Virus record (IMG/VR): IMGVR_UViG_3300020420_000009
Coordinates: 62,001 to 126,000 of that record
DNA from: a virus
Length of the DNA stretch: 64,000 nucleotides
Reading direction: 5' to 3' (one strand)
The notes under the pieces were generated by a model. The model saw only the letters and a program-made list of their open reading frames with translations. It was not told where the DNA came from and did no database searches. A program made the translations under genes and the position numbers. Shown here in pieces: positions 7,563 to 15,689 of this stretch (within the stretch, counting starts at the first letter, position 1; each line of letters starts with the position of its first letter).

Positions 7563-8923
7563 TGTTTACTTTTCAAGAACTACAAGAAGCTTCACTTACT
7601 GAAGCCTCCACAGAACTAGAACAAGTTTTAGTTAAAGTATGTGGTGGAACCACACCAAGAAAAGAATACAAAAATGTTTTGAATGTTGCTCAAAAAAATG
7701 GTTTTGAAACAGCAGAAGAACTAGGTGAAGCAATTTTAAAAGACGCAGGAATCAGTCTCAAAAGTTCTAACCCAAGAATGTCAGAGAATGGCCCAACCGA
7801 CCCCGACTGGGAAGGTGATAACAATACTTCTAAAACAGATATCCACTTAGGAAAGTATGATATATCATTAAAAAGTGGAAGTGCAGCTCTAATGAGTGGT
7901 GGTTCAAAAGAATCTCGTGCAACATTCAAAGCTGCATTAGAACATGCAAAAACATCTTTTCAAGGAGACATAGCAGATATTGCAAAAGAAATAGAAGATG
8001 GATTCGAAAAAATGATTCCTTCAACTCTAGGACAAATGCCAGGCGGTATTATTGCACAGAAAGCAGGGACAGTATTCCCTCATGAAAAAGGTGGTTCACT
8101 TGGTCAAGGTAAACGAAAAATGGCAAAGGTTGGAAAACAAGCTTTTAAATTGTTAGATAAAGATGTGCAAGATACAGATGTCACTTATGATAAACCTTCA
8201 ACTAAAGAATTCAAAAAAAGGTCAGGTTATAGATATTATAAAGACGATAGTGGGAAGGAATATGAATATAAAGGAGACTATCATTTACTCAAAGTAAACC
8301 CAAAATCATTTGATAAAGACCAAATTCTAAAAGACGCAGACGACCTTCATACAAAAATGAAGAAACAAGTTGCAGACCTTTTCAATGGAAGTGAAGATTT
8401 TAAAAATGCATTTGTGTTTGAGGCAATGACTGGATACAAAAAATTCTCACCCTCCAATCCTAATATTGCAAAACATTTTTTAGTTGCAACCTTTCAAGGT
8501 AAAGGAAACTTAATAGGTGAGATTAAAAATTATAATGATTCATATGTTAAAAAAGTTGCAAAACAAGTCAAACCTGATGTTAGATTCAAAAGCACCTCTC
8601 AAGAAAAAACAATAGACAAGAAAAAACAAAAAACAGGATATAAAAGATTTTGGTCTGTTCTCCAACTTAATTATAATCATATACAAGAACAAACTGAAAT
8701 CATGGAAAGAGAAGCAGAACAAATGCAGAAGTTCTTATCAGAAGGACTTATATCAGAAGTTGCATTTTTCTCATGGGCAAAAAAGAAAATCAAAGGAATA
8801 GTAAACTATATTAAAAGAGTGTTCAACGCAGTCAAGAATTTTATAATGGAGAAAGTGGAAAATATACTGGAGTTTTTAGATATGACACCAGTAGTATCAT
8901 TTAATAATACCGTTAAGTGGTAA
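7562..8923 (+). CDS. Late protein, possible PD-(D/E)XK-type nuclease with capsid-targeting N-terminus
   Basis: 453 aa, unrecognised overall. The N-terminus MFTFQELQEASLTEA has two prohead-protease-like sites (LQE, LTE). The segment TDIHLGKYDISLKSGSA (about residues 80-96) resembles the metal-binding core of restriction-endonuclease-fold proteins, where a D and an S/E-x-K triad coordinate metal. The C-terminal 60 residues are strongly amphipathic (FFSWAKKKIKGIVNYIKRVF), as in membrane-active or DNA-associated internal proteins. Coupled to the preceding gene (TAATG). The nuclease assignment is tentative; a purely structural role is the alternative. Confidence 0.5.
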   Translation: MFTFQELQEASLTEASTELEQVLVKVCGGTTPRKEYKNVLNVAQKNGFETAEELGEAILKDAGISLKSSNPRMSENGPTDPDWEGDNNTSKTDIHLGKYDISLKSGSAALMSGGSKESRATFKAALEHAKTSFQGDIADIAKEIEDGFEKMIPSTLGQMPGGIIAQKAGTVFPHEKGGSLGQGKRKMAKVGKQAFKLLDKDVQDTDVTYDKPSTKEFKKRSGYRYYKDDSGKEYEYKGDYHLLKVNPKSFDKDQILKDADDLHTKMKKQVADLFNGSEDFKNAFVFEAMTGYKKFSPSNPNIAKHFLVATFQGKGNLIGEIKNYNDSYVKKVAKQVKPDVRFKSTSQEKTIDKKKQKTGYKRFWSVLQLNYNHIQEQTEIMEREAEQMQKFLSEGLISEVAFFSWAKKKIKGIVNYIKRVFNAVKNFIMEKVENILEFLDMTPVVSFNNTVKW

Positions 8924-8925
8924 AC

Positions 8926-8937
8926 CCTATATATTAA
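8926..8937 (+). promoter_or_regulatory. CCTATATAYTA motif, copy 2
   Basis: CCTATATATTAA lies just after the stop of the preceding gene and 3 bases before ATG8940 of the deformylase gene. It is the closest such motif to a start codon in the window. Confidence 0.35.
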
Positions 8938-8939
8938 CA

Positions 8940-9566
8940 ATGTATGATTTAGTAGAAGAAGCTTCGAAGGTTTTACGCAACCCTACAACAGAGTTCGACT
9001 TTGAAAACCCACCCGAAGACCCAAAAGAAATAGAAAAGAATCTTGGACAAGCCATGGAAAGATTTGGAGGTATAGGATTATCTGCAAATCAATTAGGTTT
9101 AGATTATAGAGTTTTTGTCATGGCAACAGCAGACAGTGGAATCAAAGCATTCTTCAATCCCGAGATAACTAAATTATCAAAAGAAACAGACTTATTGAAA
9201 GAAGGTTGTTTATCTTTTCCCGACATTTACCTAATGATTAAACGGTCAAAGGTAATAGAGTTTGATTACACAGACTCAGACGGAGAGAGAAGAACCTTAC
9301 AATTAGATGGAATAGGTGCAAGGTGTGTTCAACATGAACTAGACCACCTAAATGGTATCATATTCCTACAACGAGCTTCTCGTTTAAAAATAGAAAGAGC
9401 TTTACAAGCTCGACCAAAAGAGAGAAGAAAGAGAATAGATTATGAGCGCAGAATGGAAATTGCTAGACAACTCCAAAGTATACAATCACAAGCTGATTCC
9501 GATACTAACGAAGGAACAGTGCCAAGCGATGATACGGTGGCACCAATCTCACAAACATCTTCGTAG
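8940..9566 (+). CDS. def: Peptide deformylase with C-terminal extension
   Basis: 208 aa metalloenzyme that removes the formyl group from new proteins; common in marine myophages. The three catalytic motifs are present: GIGLSANQLG (about 41-50), EGCLSFP with the metal Cys (about 87-93) and QHELDHLNG with the two metal His and catalytic Glu (about 130-138). The last 40 residues (QSQADSDTNEG onward) are low complexity and overlap the next gene by 125 bases in another frame, so this tail may be a by-product of overprinting. Confidence 0.92.
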   Translation: MYDLVEEASKVLRNPTTEFDFENPPEDPKEIEKNLGQAMERFGGIGLSANQLGLDYRVFVMATADSGIKAFFNPEITKLSKETDLLKEGCLSFPDIYLMIKRSKVIEFDYTDSDGERRTLQLDGIGARCVQHELDHLNGIIFLQRASRLKIERALQARPKERRKRIDYERRMEIARQLQSIQSQADSDTNEGTVPSDDTVAPISQTSS

Positions 9567-10227
9567 AGTTGGTGACGGCTCCGATTATTGGGGTGTCCGA
9601 AAAATACATATACAGAATGAAGCAATTCGTAGGATTTTTCAGCAAGTAGAAAATCATTGTATATCCGAAATATATAAAGCAACAAATAAAGTATTTCATA
9701 CAGAAATGGCTACACTTACAGAGTGGCCAATAGGTGGTGTCCAAACACCTCACCTCGATACATATTCTAATCAAGAATATTCAATAGACCCTGAGTATGA
9801 TAAAAAGATAGAGAGAGGAGAACAAGGCCCTTCAAGAGAATGGACTTGTATTCTTTATCTTAATGACGACCACGGTGGTGGTGAAACTTATTTTCCACCT
9901 TCTGATTATTACCCTTTTGGTTGGCAGTCTGCAAACATGGGTGAAGACAGAAAAACTGGAGACGGTCTTTTATTTCAAGGAATTTATCATTCACACGGAG
10001 TTTTTCCAGTAAGAAGAAACTCAAGACATACCATGGCATTATGGTTCACAGAGGACATTGAAAAATGTGCAACTCAACAATATGTGGGTGACTTGGAACA
10101 TAATGAATCTTCAATCAAACAACACCTACAAACACAATTAGGTGATGTTTTATATACACAACAGACTGAAATGCACAGAGATAAAACTCTCTGGCATGAA
10201 TATCTAAATCACGCCAAAAAATTCTAA
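9442..10227 (+). CDS. 2OG-Fe(II) oxygenase, prolyl-4-hydroxylase type
   Basis: 261 aa. The HxD iron motif is TPHLDTYS (about residue 103), the distal His is in YHSHGVFPV and the 2OG-binding Arg follows in RRNSRHTMALWF. CILYLNDDHGGGETYF is a typical P4H core strand pair. ATG9442 gives a convincing N-terminus (EWKLLDNSKVYNHKLIPILT) but overlaps the deformylase gene by 125 bases; ATG9529 would shorten the overlap and lose this part. Substrate unknown. Confidence 0.8.
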   Translation: MSAEWKLLDNSKVYNHKLIPILTKEQCQAMIRWHQSHKHLRRVGDGSDYWGVRKIHIQNEAIRRIFQQVENHCISEIYKATNKVFHTEMATLTEWPIGGVQTPHLDTYSNQEYSIDPEYDKKIERGEQGPSREWTCILYLNDDHGGGETYFPPSDYYPFGWQSANMGEDRKTGDGLLFQGIYHSHGVFPVRRNSRHTMALWFTEDIEKCATQQYVGDLEHNESSIKQHLQTQLGDVLYTQQTEMHRDKTLWHEYLNHAKKF

Positions 10228-10235
10228 CTCAAGCC

Positions 10236-10265
10236 TTGACAATGACTATGCCTTTCTGTTAGCAT
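10236..10265 (+). promoter_or_regulatory. Early-type promoter (18-base spacer)
   Basis: TTGACA at 10236-10241 and TAGCAT at 10260-10265 with 18 bases between. The stretch CTGTTAGCATA is shared with the promoters at 10400 and 13286. Drives the small ORF at 10272. Confidence 0.75.
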
Positions 10266-10271
10266 AGTAGT

Positions 10272-10391
10272 ATGAGTTGTGATTATACACAAATATTTTT
10301 AGAAAACATGTTCGAAGAGGGACTTGAACAAGGTCTAAATGAAGACCAAGCAGCTGCATATGCACTGGAAGCCCTTGAAAACATTGAGTAA
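10272..10391 (+). CDS. Small acidic protein (39 aa)
   Basis: ATG10272 to TAA 10389-10391, lying exactly between two promoters. The product is acidic and helical (FLENMFEEGLEQGLNEDQAA) with an Ala-rich end. Placement 7 bases behind a strong promoter supports expression. No family recognised. Confidence 0.5.
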   Translation: MSCDYTQIFLENMFEEGLEQGLNEDQAAAYALEALENIE

Positions 10392-10399
10392 ATCAGGCC

Positions 10400-10429
10400 T
10401 TGACTATGTGTCAGGCTTTATGTTAGCAT
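10400..10429 (+). promoter_or_regulatory. Early-type promoter (18-base spacer)
   Basis: TTGACT at 10400-10405 and TAGCAT at 10424-10429, spacer 18. It starts 8 bases after the small ORF and serves the HExxH/VWA gene at 10436, again with almost no leader. Confidence 0.75.
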
Positions 10430-10435
10430 ATACAT

Positions 10436-12832
10436 ATGAATGAGAGATTAACAAACCAAAAAGACAACCTTGCAAAACTAATGGCAACAGAGAATCTTAC
10501 TGTTGTTCATAGGAAGGTTCCTACTGCATACTTTGATTTGAAGAATAGACTACTTTGTTGTCCTATTCTTAAAGAGGATATATCCTCTGAACTTTATGAC
10601 TTGTTTATGGGTCATGAAGTTTCTCATGCATTACATACACCATATGAAGGTGTTCATTCTGCTGTCACTAAGAACAAGACTCTTAAAGGATATCTCAATG
10701 TTGTTGAAGATGTAAGGATTGAGAGATTTATCAAAGACAAATATCCAGGCTTAAGAAAATCATTCTTCAAAGCATACAACGAACTTATGGAAATGGACTT
10801 CTTTGGAGTTCATGGAAGAGACCTAAACAAAGAAGCTTCATTGATTGACAAAATCAATTTGATTACTAAGTGTGGTTCTAGAGTAAATATCACTCTTAAT
10901 AAAGAAGAAAAGTTCTTCCTTGATTGGGCAATGAAATGTGATACATGGGAAGAGGTTGAAGAATGTGCAAATGCAATCTACAACTGGTCAAAAGAAAACG
11001 AAACAAGAACAGAAGTTGACGAGGACTTAGTTCCTCAAATGTTTGATGTTGGTGACGAAGACGAAGACGAAGATTACGAAGACGGAGAAGAAGAGAACGA
11101 AGGTGAGTCTTGGGAAGATTCATACGGTGACTCTGATGAAGAAGAGGAAGAAGATAATCTTCCCGAAGTAGAACAAGAATCCAGTGGAAGTGGTGACCAA
11201 GAATCAGAAGAAGGTGACGAAGAAACAGAAGAAGAAAACAAAACTACAGGAACTATTGCTGGTAAAGGAGCTCCTTCAACAGCAGAAGACTATGACGATG
11301 AAGACGGTGCAAGGGAATCAATCACTGAACACAATGCACACAACAATGAAGAGATGTTTATTTCAGAAGACAACTCAACAAGATATCAAATCAAACTAGA
11401 TGATGAGTTCAAGAAAAAGAATTTCTTCAAAGACTATGTGACTTCATACAAAGAAGTTGACAAGGTCTTTACAGATTACCACAATAATCAAGAAGACAAG
11501 TATTACTCAGAAAAAATGGAAGAGTCACTTAGAAGAGCAAAACATTCTGCAAAAAAACTAGAATCAAAAAACAAATCAATTGTCATGCACATGGCAAAAG
11601 AATTTGAAATGAGACAAACTGCACAAAGAGCTGTTCATGCATTCAGTGGTAAAACTGGAAAACTAGACATGAACAGACTTGCAAAATATCAGATTGTTGA
11701 TGATGTTTTCAAAAGAGTGACTTACATGCCTGACGGTAAAAACCATGGTGTCAATATTCTAGTTGACTGGAGTGGTTCTATCCACAATGAAGTTATGGAT
11801 ATTCTAGAACAAACATTTATTCTTACAATGTTCTGTAGAAAAGTTGATATCCCTCACAGAGTTTACTTATTCAGTGACGCTTATCACTGTGGTGAAGATG
11901 ACTGGAGAGGTGACAGGTCTACATTGATTGAATTATTCTCAAATGAAATGAATGGAAGAGAATTCAAAAAAGGTTTGATATGGGCTGCTTCACTTTACAA
12001 CGAATACCTTCAAGAGAAGTTTGGTTATAGTTGGGGAAGAGGTTGGGAAAAGAAAGTTCAAAAGTATGACGAGTGGTATAAAGAGATTCAAGACCCACTA
12101 GGTAAATTTGACAGTGAAGGTAATCATATTGGTGGATACATTGACTTCCCTAGAGAATGGATTCCTCACCAGTTCAGACTAGGTGGAACACCTCTTGACC
12201 AAGCACTTGTTGCCACAAGAACACTTCTAAAAGATTTTATCAGAAACTACAATGTTGAGAAATCAATATTGACAGTTATCACAGACGGATATTCACACAC
12301 AGCTGATTCATTGAAAAAATCAGATGACGAGTATGCAAGTGAGAGAGAACAAAGAGGTAATGGAGATAGTTGGAATACTAAACATATCAGAGAAATTATT
12401 GACCCTTATTCAAAAAGAGTTTATCCTTTATCATCAGATGGAAGATACTACAGTTCAACTTTCAAAACTACTCAAAACCTACTAGACTGGTTGAGTAAAG
12501 AAACAGGAACTACGGTCACTGGATACTTTGTTTGTTCTAAGAAACAAGAAGCAACTAATGTTATCAGAGAGGCAGAAAAAGTTTCTTACGAAACAGATAT
12601 TGACGATGCTTGGAGACAAGCAAGAAAAGGTGGGTTCATATTAGAAGCTCACGGATACAACAAATTATTCATAACCGCTGCTTCAAATCTTGGAGTGGAA
12701 GGTTCAGACGAACTAGATGACGAGTTAGTCGACGCTAAAAAAACTAGAGTGTTGGCTGCTTTTAAGAGAAACCAAAAGTCAAAGACAACATCTAGGTTTT
12801 TGACTAACGAATTTATCAAGGAGATAGCATAA
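10436..12832 (+). CDS. HExxH metallopeptidase-like / acidic linker / VWA-domain protein (CobT-like)
   Basis: 798 aa. An N-terminal zinc-peptidase-like motif GHEVSHALH sits at about residues 59-67 with a downstream Glu-rich helix (NVVEDVRIERF). A very acidic linker runs from about 200 to 300. The C-terminal von Willebrand A domain has the MIDAS motif VDWSGSIH near 443 and the conserved LGGTPLDQAL near 583. This layout (acidic linker plus VWA) is that of CobT and of partners of MoxR-family AAA+ ATPases, and such an ATPase is encoded two genes downstream (13344). Together they probably form a remodelling or chelatase-like complex. The target is unknown. Confidence 0.75.
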   Translation: MNERLTNQKDNLAKLMATENLTVVHRKVPTAYFDLKNRLLCCPILKEDISSELYDLFMGHEVSHALHTPYEGVHSAVTKNKTLKGYLNVVEDVRIERFIKDKYPGLRKSFFKAYNELMEMDFFGVHGRDLNKEASLIDKINLITKCGSRVNITLNKEEKFFLDWAMKCDTWEEVEECANAIYNWSKENETRTEVDEDLVPQMFDVGDEDEDEDYEDGEEENEGESWEDSYGDSDEEEEEDNLPEVEQESSGSGDQESEEGDEETEEENKTTGTIAGKGAPSTAEDYDDEDGARESITEHNAHNNEEMFISEDNSTRYQIKLDDEFKKKNFFKDYVTSYKEVDKVFTDYHNNQEDKYYSEKMEESLRRAKHSAKKLESKNKSIVMHMAKEFEMRQTAQRAVHAFSGKTGKLDMNRLAKYQIVDDVFKRVTYMPDGKNHGVNILVDWSGSIHNEVMDILEQTFILTMFCRKVDIPHRVYLFSDAYHCGEDDWRGDRSTLIELFSNEMNGREFKKGLIWAASLYNEYLQEKFGYSWGRGWEKKVQKYDEWYKEIQDPLGKFDSEGNHIGGYIDFPREWIPHQFRLGGTPLDQALVATRTLLKDFIRNYNVEKSILTVITDGYSHTADSLKKSDDEYASEREQRGNGDSWNTKHIREIIDPYSKRVYPLSSDGRYYSSTFKTTQNLLDWLSKETGTTVTGYFVCSKKQEATNVIREAEKVSYETDIDDAWRQARKGGFILEAHGYNKLFITAASNLGVEGSDELDDELVDAKKTRVLAAFKRNQKSKTTSRFLTNEFIKEIA

Positions 12833-13008
12833 TGGAAGCAATTCTGAATAAAGACGACTACAGGGAATTCACTCAAAGAGTGGACATTGCAAGTTCGAAG
12901 GGAGTAGAAGTTCCTCACCTAGTCGAAACTATAGGTGACAAATACAAGATTACTTTGTTAGAAAAAGTAGACTTAGAATTATTAGATGATATAACGGAGA
13001 CAAAATAA
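12832..13008 (+). CDS. Small hypothetical protein (58 aa)
   Basis: ATG12832 overlaps the preceding TAA and the stop overlaps the next ATG. The charged product (NKDDYREFTQRVDIASSKG; a short LLEKVDLELLDD end) has no membrane segment. It is sandwiched between the VWA protein and a Cys-rich protein in one operon. No family recognised. Confidence 0.55.
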   Translation: MEAILNKDDYREFTQRVDIASSKGVEVPHLVETIGDKYKITLLEKVDLELLDDITETK

Positions 13009-13280
13009 TGAGAGACCCTTTAAGAGTTGACCCGTCTTACTATTCACCAGTGGTGAATGAAGTGTCAAAGTTCGCTGACGCTGTAATGGAAGTTGGGCCA
13101 AGTCCCTGTGTTTTTCACAAATGTGATAGATATGAAGCTTGTAAAAATGAGAGAGTGGAATGTTTTGCATTTAGGACTTGGGTGAATAACGGTGAACCTT
13201 ATCTTACTGAAAAGAATAAGAAGGGTGATAAGATTAAATGTGTTGAGAAAATTGGAAGGAACCTTGAACCTATCAAGTAA
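13008..13280 (+). CDS. Small cysteine-rich protein
   Basis: 90 aa. Four Cys lie in PCVFHKCDRYEACKNERVEC plus a fifth near the C-terminus, a spacing that suggests a bound metal or Fe-S centre. Similar small Cys proteins are common in marine phages, but their role is not known to me. It is translationally coupled to the preceding ORF, and a new promoter follows its stop by 5 bases. Confidence 0.65.
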   Translation: MRDPLRVDPSYYSPVVNEVSKFADAVMEVGPSPCVFHKCDRYEACKNERVECFAFRTWVNNGEPYLTEKNKKGDKIKCVEKIGRNLEPIK

Positions 13281-13285
13281 TGGCC

Positions 13286-13315
13286 TTGACAATGCCACCA
13301 GCTTTCTGTTAGCAT
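13286..13315 (+). promoter_or_regulatory. Early-type promoter (18-base spacer)
   Basis: TTGACA at 13286-13291 and TAGCAT at 13310-13315. It shares CTTTCTGTTAGCATA with the promoter at 10236, so the ATPase and its VWA partner are under matching promoters. Confidence 0.75.
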
Positions 13316-13343
13316 ATATGTATTGATGAGAAAAGGAGACTAT

Positions 13344-14600
13344 ATGAAGAAATCAATAAAAGTGAATGGTAAGGATTTTCCCCTTACCCCCGATAAGACA
13401 GAGGTTCTAGATACTCTATCTTCTGCTTATCCTAATCAGACCTCGTTCTCGAGGGCTGAAATCAAAGAGGCAACCGATGGTTATCTCCCATACTGGGTGA
13501 AGTCGTCTAGGTTCCCTTTCAAAGAGAAACAACCTGATGGTTCAGTTCTCTTTAATCTTGAAGCTGTAATCAGTGGATACAACGGTGGATATTCTCACGG
13601 TGGTGAGACTCCAGTTGCACCACAACCAGTGGCAGTTCCTTCGAAGGCAGTCCCTTCAAACATGCCAGTTGCAGCTGCAACGGAGTCTGTGAACATTCTT
13701 GATGACAATATCAAAATTGTTCCCGAGAAAATGTCAAACTATGTTCCGTTTGGTCATTTCAAAGATGTCAAAAACATTATCAAGTCTAAAATTTTCTTTC
13801 CAGTTTTTGTGACTGGTTTGAGTGGTAATGGTAAAACTCTTATGATTGAACAAACATGTGCTCAATTGAAGAGAGAACTTTACAGAGTCAATATCACTAT
13901 TGAGACTGATGAAGATGACTTAATGGGTGGTCACACTCTAGTAAATGGAAACATTGTTTTCAGAGAAGGCCCAGTGGTCAAAGCAATGAGAAAAGGTGCA
14001 GTCCTTCTTCTTGACGAAGTTGACTTGGGTTCTAACAAACTAATGTGTTTACAATCAGTTCTTGAAGGTAAAGGATACCTAATCAAGAAAACTGGTGAGT
14101 GGGTGACACCTAAACAAGGTTTTACAGTTCTTGCAACTGCAAACACTAAAGGACAAGGTTCCGAAGATGGAAAGTTCATTGGAACTCAAATCATGAACGA
14201 AGCTATGTTGGAAAGGTTTGCAATCACAATGCAACAAGAATATCCTCCAGTGAAAACTGAGTTGAAGATTCTTGAAAAAGAAATGGCTTTGACTGGTGAA
14301 GTTGATTCAGAGTTCACTAAGAAATTAGTTGACTGGGCTGACATAATCAGAAAAACTTATTATGAAGGTGGTATTGAAGATGTGATAACAACAAGAAGAC
14401 TTGTTCACATTGTTAATGCTTTCAGAATGTTCAAAGATAGACTCAAGTCAATTGAGATGTGTATTTCTAGGTTCGATATTGAGACTAGAAACTCTATCCT
14501 TGACCTTTATTCCAAGATTGACGCTGGGGTTAATCTGAACGAAGAAGCGGAAGTTTCAGATTCAGAAGAAAACCCAGTTGACGAATCAGACTACGAGTAG
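13344..14600 (+). CDS. cobS: AAA+ ATPase, MoxR/CobS type
   Basis: 418 aa from ATG13344, chosen because AAAGGAG (13332-13338) sits just upstream; TTG13323 and ATG13326 are weaker. A winged-helix-like N-terminus is followed by a linker rich in Ala, Pro and Val. The AAA+ core has Walker A GLSGNGKT near 158, Walker B LLLDEVD near 221, sensor 1 LATANTKGQG and an arginine-finger region NEAMLERFAI. Marine phage homologues are usually named cobS. Because the VWA/HExxH protein is encoded just upstream, a MoxR-type pair is at least as likely as cobalt chelation. Confidence 0.85.
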   Translation: MKKSIKVNGKDFPLTPDKTEVLDTLSSAYPNQTSFSRAEIKEATDGYLPYWVKSSRFPFKEKQPDGSVLFNLEAVISGYNGGYSHGGETPVAPQPVAVPSKAVPSNMPVAAATESVNILDDNIKIVPEKMSNYVPFGHFKDVKNIIKSKIFFPVFVTGLSGNGKTLMIEQTCAQLKRELYRVNITIETDEDDLMGGHTLVNGNIVFREGPVVKAMRKGAVLLLDEVDLGSNKLMCLQSVLEGKGYLIKKTGEWVTPKQGFTVLATANTKGQGSEDGKFIGTQIMNEAMLERFAITMQQEYPPVKTELKILEKEMALTGEVDSEFTKKLVDWADIIRKTYYEGGIEDVITTRRLVHIVNAFRMFKDRLKSIEMCISRFDIETRNSILDLYSKIDAGVNLNEEAEVSDSEENPVDESDYE

Positions 14601-14604
14601 TATA

Positions 14605-14910
14605 ATGGTTTCAATGTTTGGAAAAAACAAAGTTGACTACAAATACAACGAGAAGGAACTCCTCAAGGAGTTCTCTTCTTATGTAGAGAAAACTTATGAC
14701 CAACACTATTCCAAAGATAAGTTTCAGGCAACTGAATTTATTATGGACGGTGGTCACGGAGAGGGATTCTGTATTGGTAATATCTTAAAGTATGCACAAA
14801 GATACGGTAAGAAGGACGGATACAATCGTGCTGACTTGTTGAAAGTCATACATTATGGGTTCCTTGCTTTATATAATCACGATACGCATATAAAGGAGGC
14901 TAACAAGTGA
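14605..14910 (+). CDS. DUF3310 (SaV-like) small nucleotide-metabolism-associated protein
   Basis: 101 aa. The pattern FIMDGGHGEGFCIGNILKY followed by QRYGKKDGYNRADLLKVIHY matches the widespread phage DUF3310 family, whose biochemical role is not established. ATG14605 follows the ATPase stop by 4 bases. Its end overlaps the gene 45 start, placing it at the head of the clamp/clamp-loader operon. Confidence 0.7.
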   Translation: MVSMFGKNKVDYKYNEKELLKEFSSYVEKTYDQHYSKDKFQATEFIMDGGHGEGFCIGNILKYAQRYGKKDGYNRADLLKVIHYGFLALYNHDTHIKEANK

Positions 14911-15575
14911 TGAAAATTAGTAATGATACGAGGAGTGTTCTTAAGAACTTTTCTACTATTAACTCGGGTATAAGAGTTAAGACTGGAAATAAACTTGAGA
15001 CCATATCCAATATGAAAAATATTCTTGCAGTGGCAACGGTAGATGAATCGTTCCCTCAAGATTTTAGTATATATAACTTGCCTGAGTTCTTGGGTGCAAC
15101 TTCATTGTTGTCAGACCCCGAGTTTGAATTCGGAGATACAAGTTTGACGGTTGCAGACGATAACTCAAGTCTTGCATATTTTTATGCAAGTGAAGGAATG
15201 GTCACTGCACCCGATAAAATGATAACCATGCCTGACGCAGAGATTGTAATTAATCTTTCTTCTACACTCTTAAGTGAGCTACAGAAAGCTGCAAGTGTAT
15301 TAGGAGTTAATGACATGGTGTTATCCAGTGACGGAACAGTTATCAGACTGGAAGTGACTGATAAAAAGAATCCAACTTCAAATACATTCTCAAGAATAGT
15401 AGGTGAAGGAAACGGAGTATCTTATACAATGAATTTCAAGATTGAAAACTTGAAAGTTCTTGACGGAAATTATGAGGTTTCTGTATCAAGTAAAGGTATT
15501 TCACACTTCAACAATACAGATATTGATTTGGAGTATTTTATTGCATTAGAGCCAGATTCAAAATACAATGCCTAA
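14910..15575 (+). CDS. 45: Sliding clamp gp45
   Basis: 221 aa (T4 228). Gp45 is the trimeric processivity clamp of the DNA polymerase and also activates late transcription with gp55. The N-terminus MKISNDTRSVLKNFSTINSG closely follows T4 gp45, which favours ATG14910 over the GTG at 14907. AAGGAGG at 14893-14899 is the ribosome binding site. Followed by an intergenic region with two hairpins before gene 44. Confidence 0.95.
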   Translation: MKISNDTRSVLKNFSTINSGIRVKTGNKLETISNMKNILAVATVDESFPQDFSIYNLPEFLGATSLLSDPEFEFGDTSLTVADDNSSLAYFYASEGMVTAPDKMITMPDAEIVINLSSTLLSELQKAASVLGVNDMVLSSDGTVIRLEVTDKKNPTSNTFSRIVGEGNGVSYTMNFKIENLKVLDGNYEVSVSSKGISHFNNTDIDLEYFIALEPDSKYNA

Positions 15576-15587
15576 CCTATATATTAG
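15576..15587 (+). promoter_or_regulatory. CCTATATAYTA motif, copy 3
   Basis: CCTATATATTAG directly follows the gene 45 stop codon, ahead of the structured gene 44 leader. It could mark the 5' end of a separate gene 44 message. Confidence 0.35.
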
Positions 15588-15624
15588 TGTAAGTATTGTG
15601 CCAGTCTCTGCAATGCATACGGGA

Positions 15625-15685
15625 GTTATTCAATCTCATCAATCTTCAAGGGTGAATAACACTGTAAACTCGGAGGGGAGTTTAC
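15625..15685 (+). promoter_or_regulatory. Two-hairpin leader of gene 44
   Basis: Hairpin 1 pairs 15625-15632 with 15653-15660 (8 of 8 bases, 20-base loop). Hairpin 2 pairs GTAAACTC (15664-15671) with GAGTTTAC (15678-15685), 8 of 8 bases, and its 6-base loop is the Shine-Dalgarno core GGAGGG. ATG15690 follows 4 bases later. Such a display or masking of the ribosome site suggests control of clamp-loader translation, perhaps by RegA, which represses the equivalent T4 genes. Confidence 0.65.
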
Positions 15686-15689
15686 TTCT

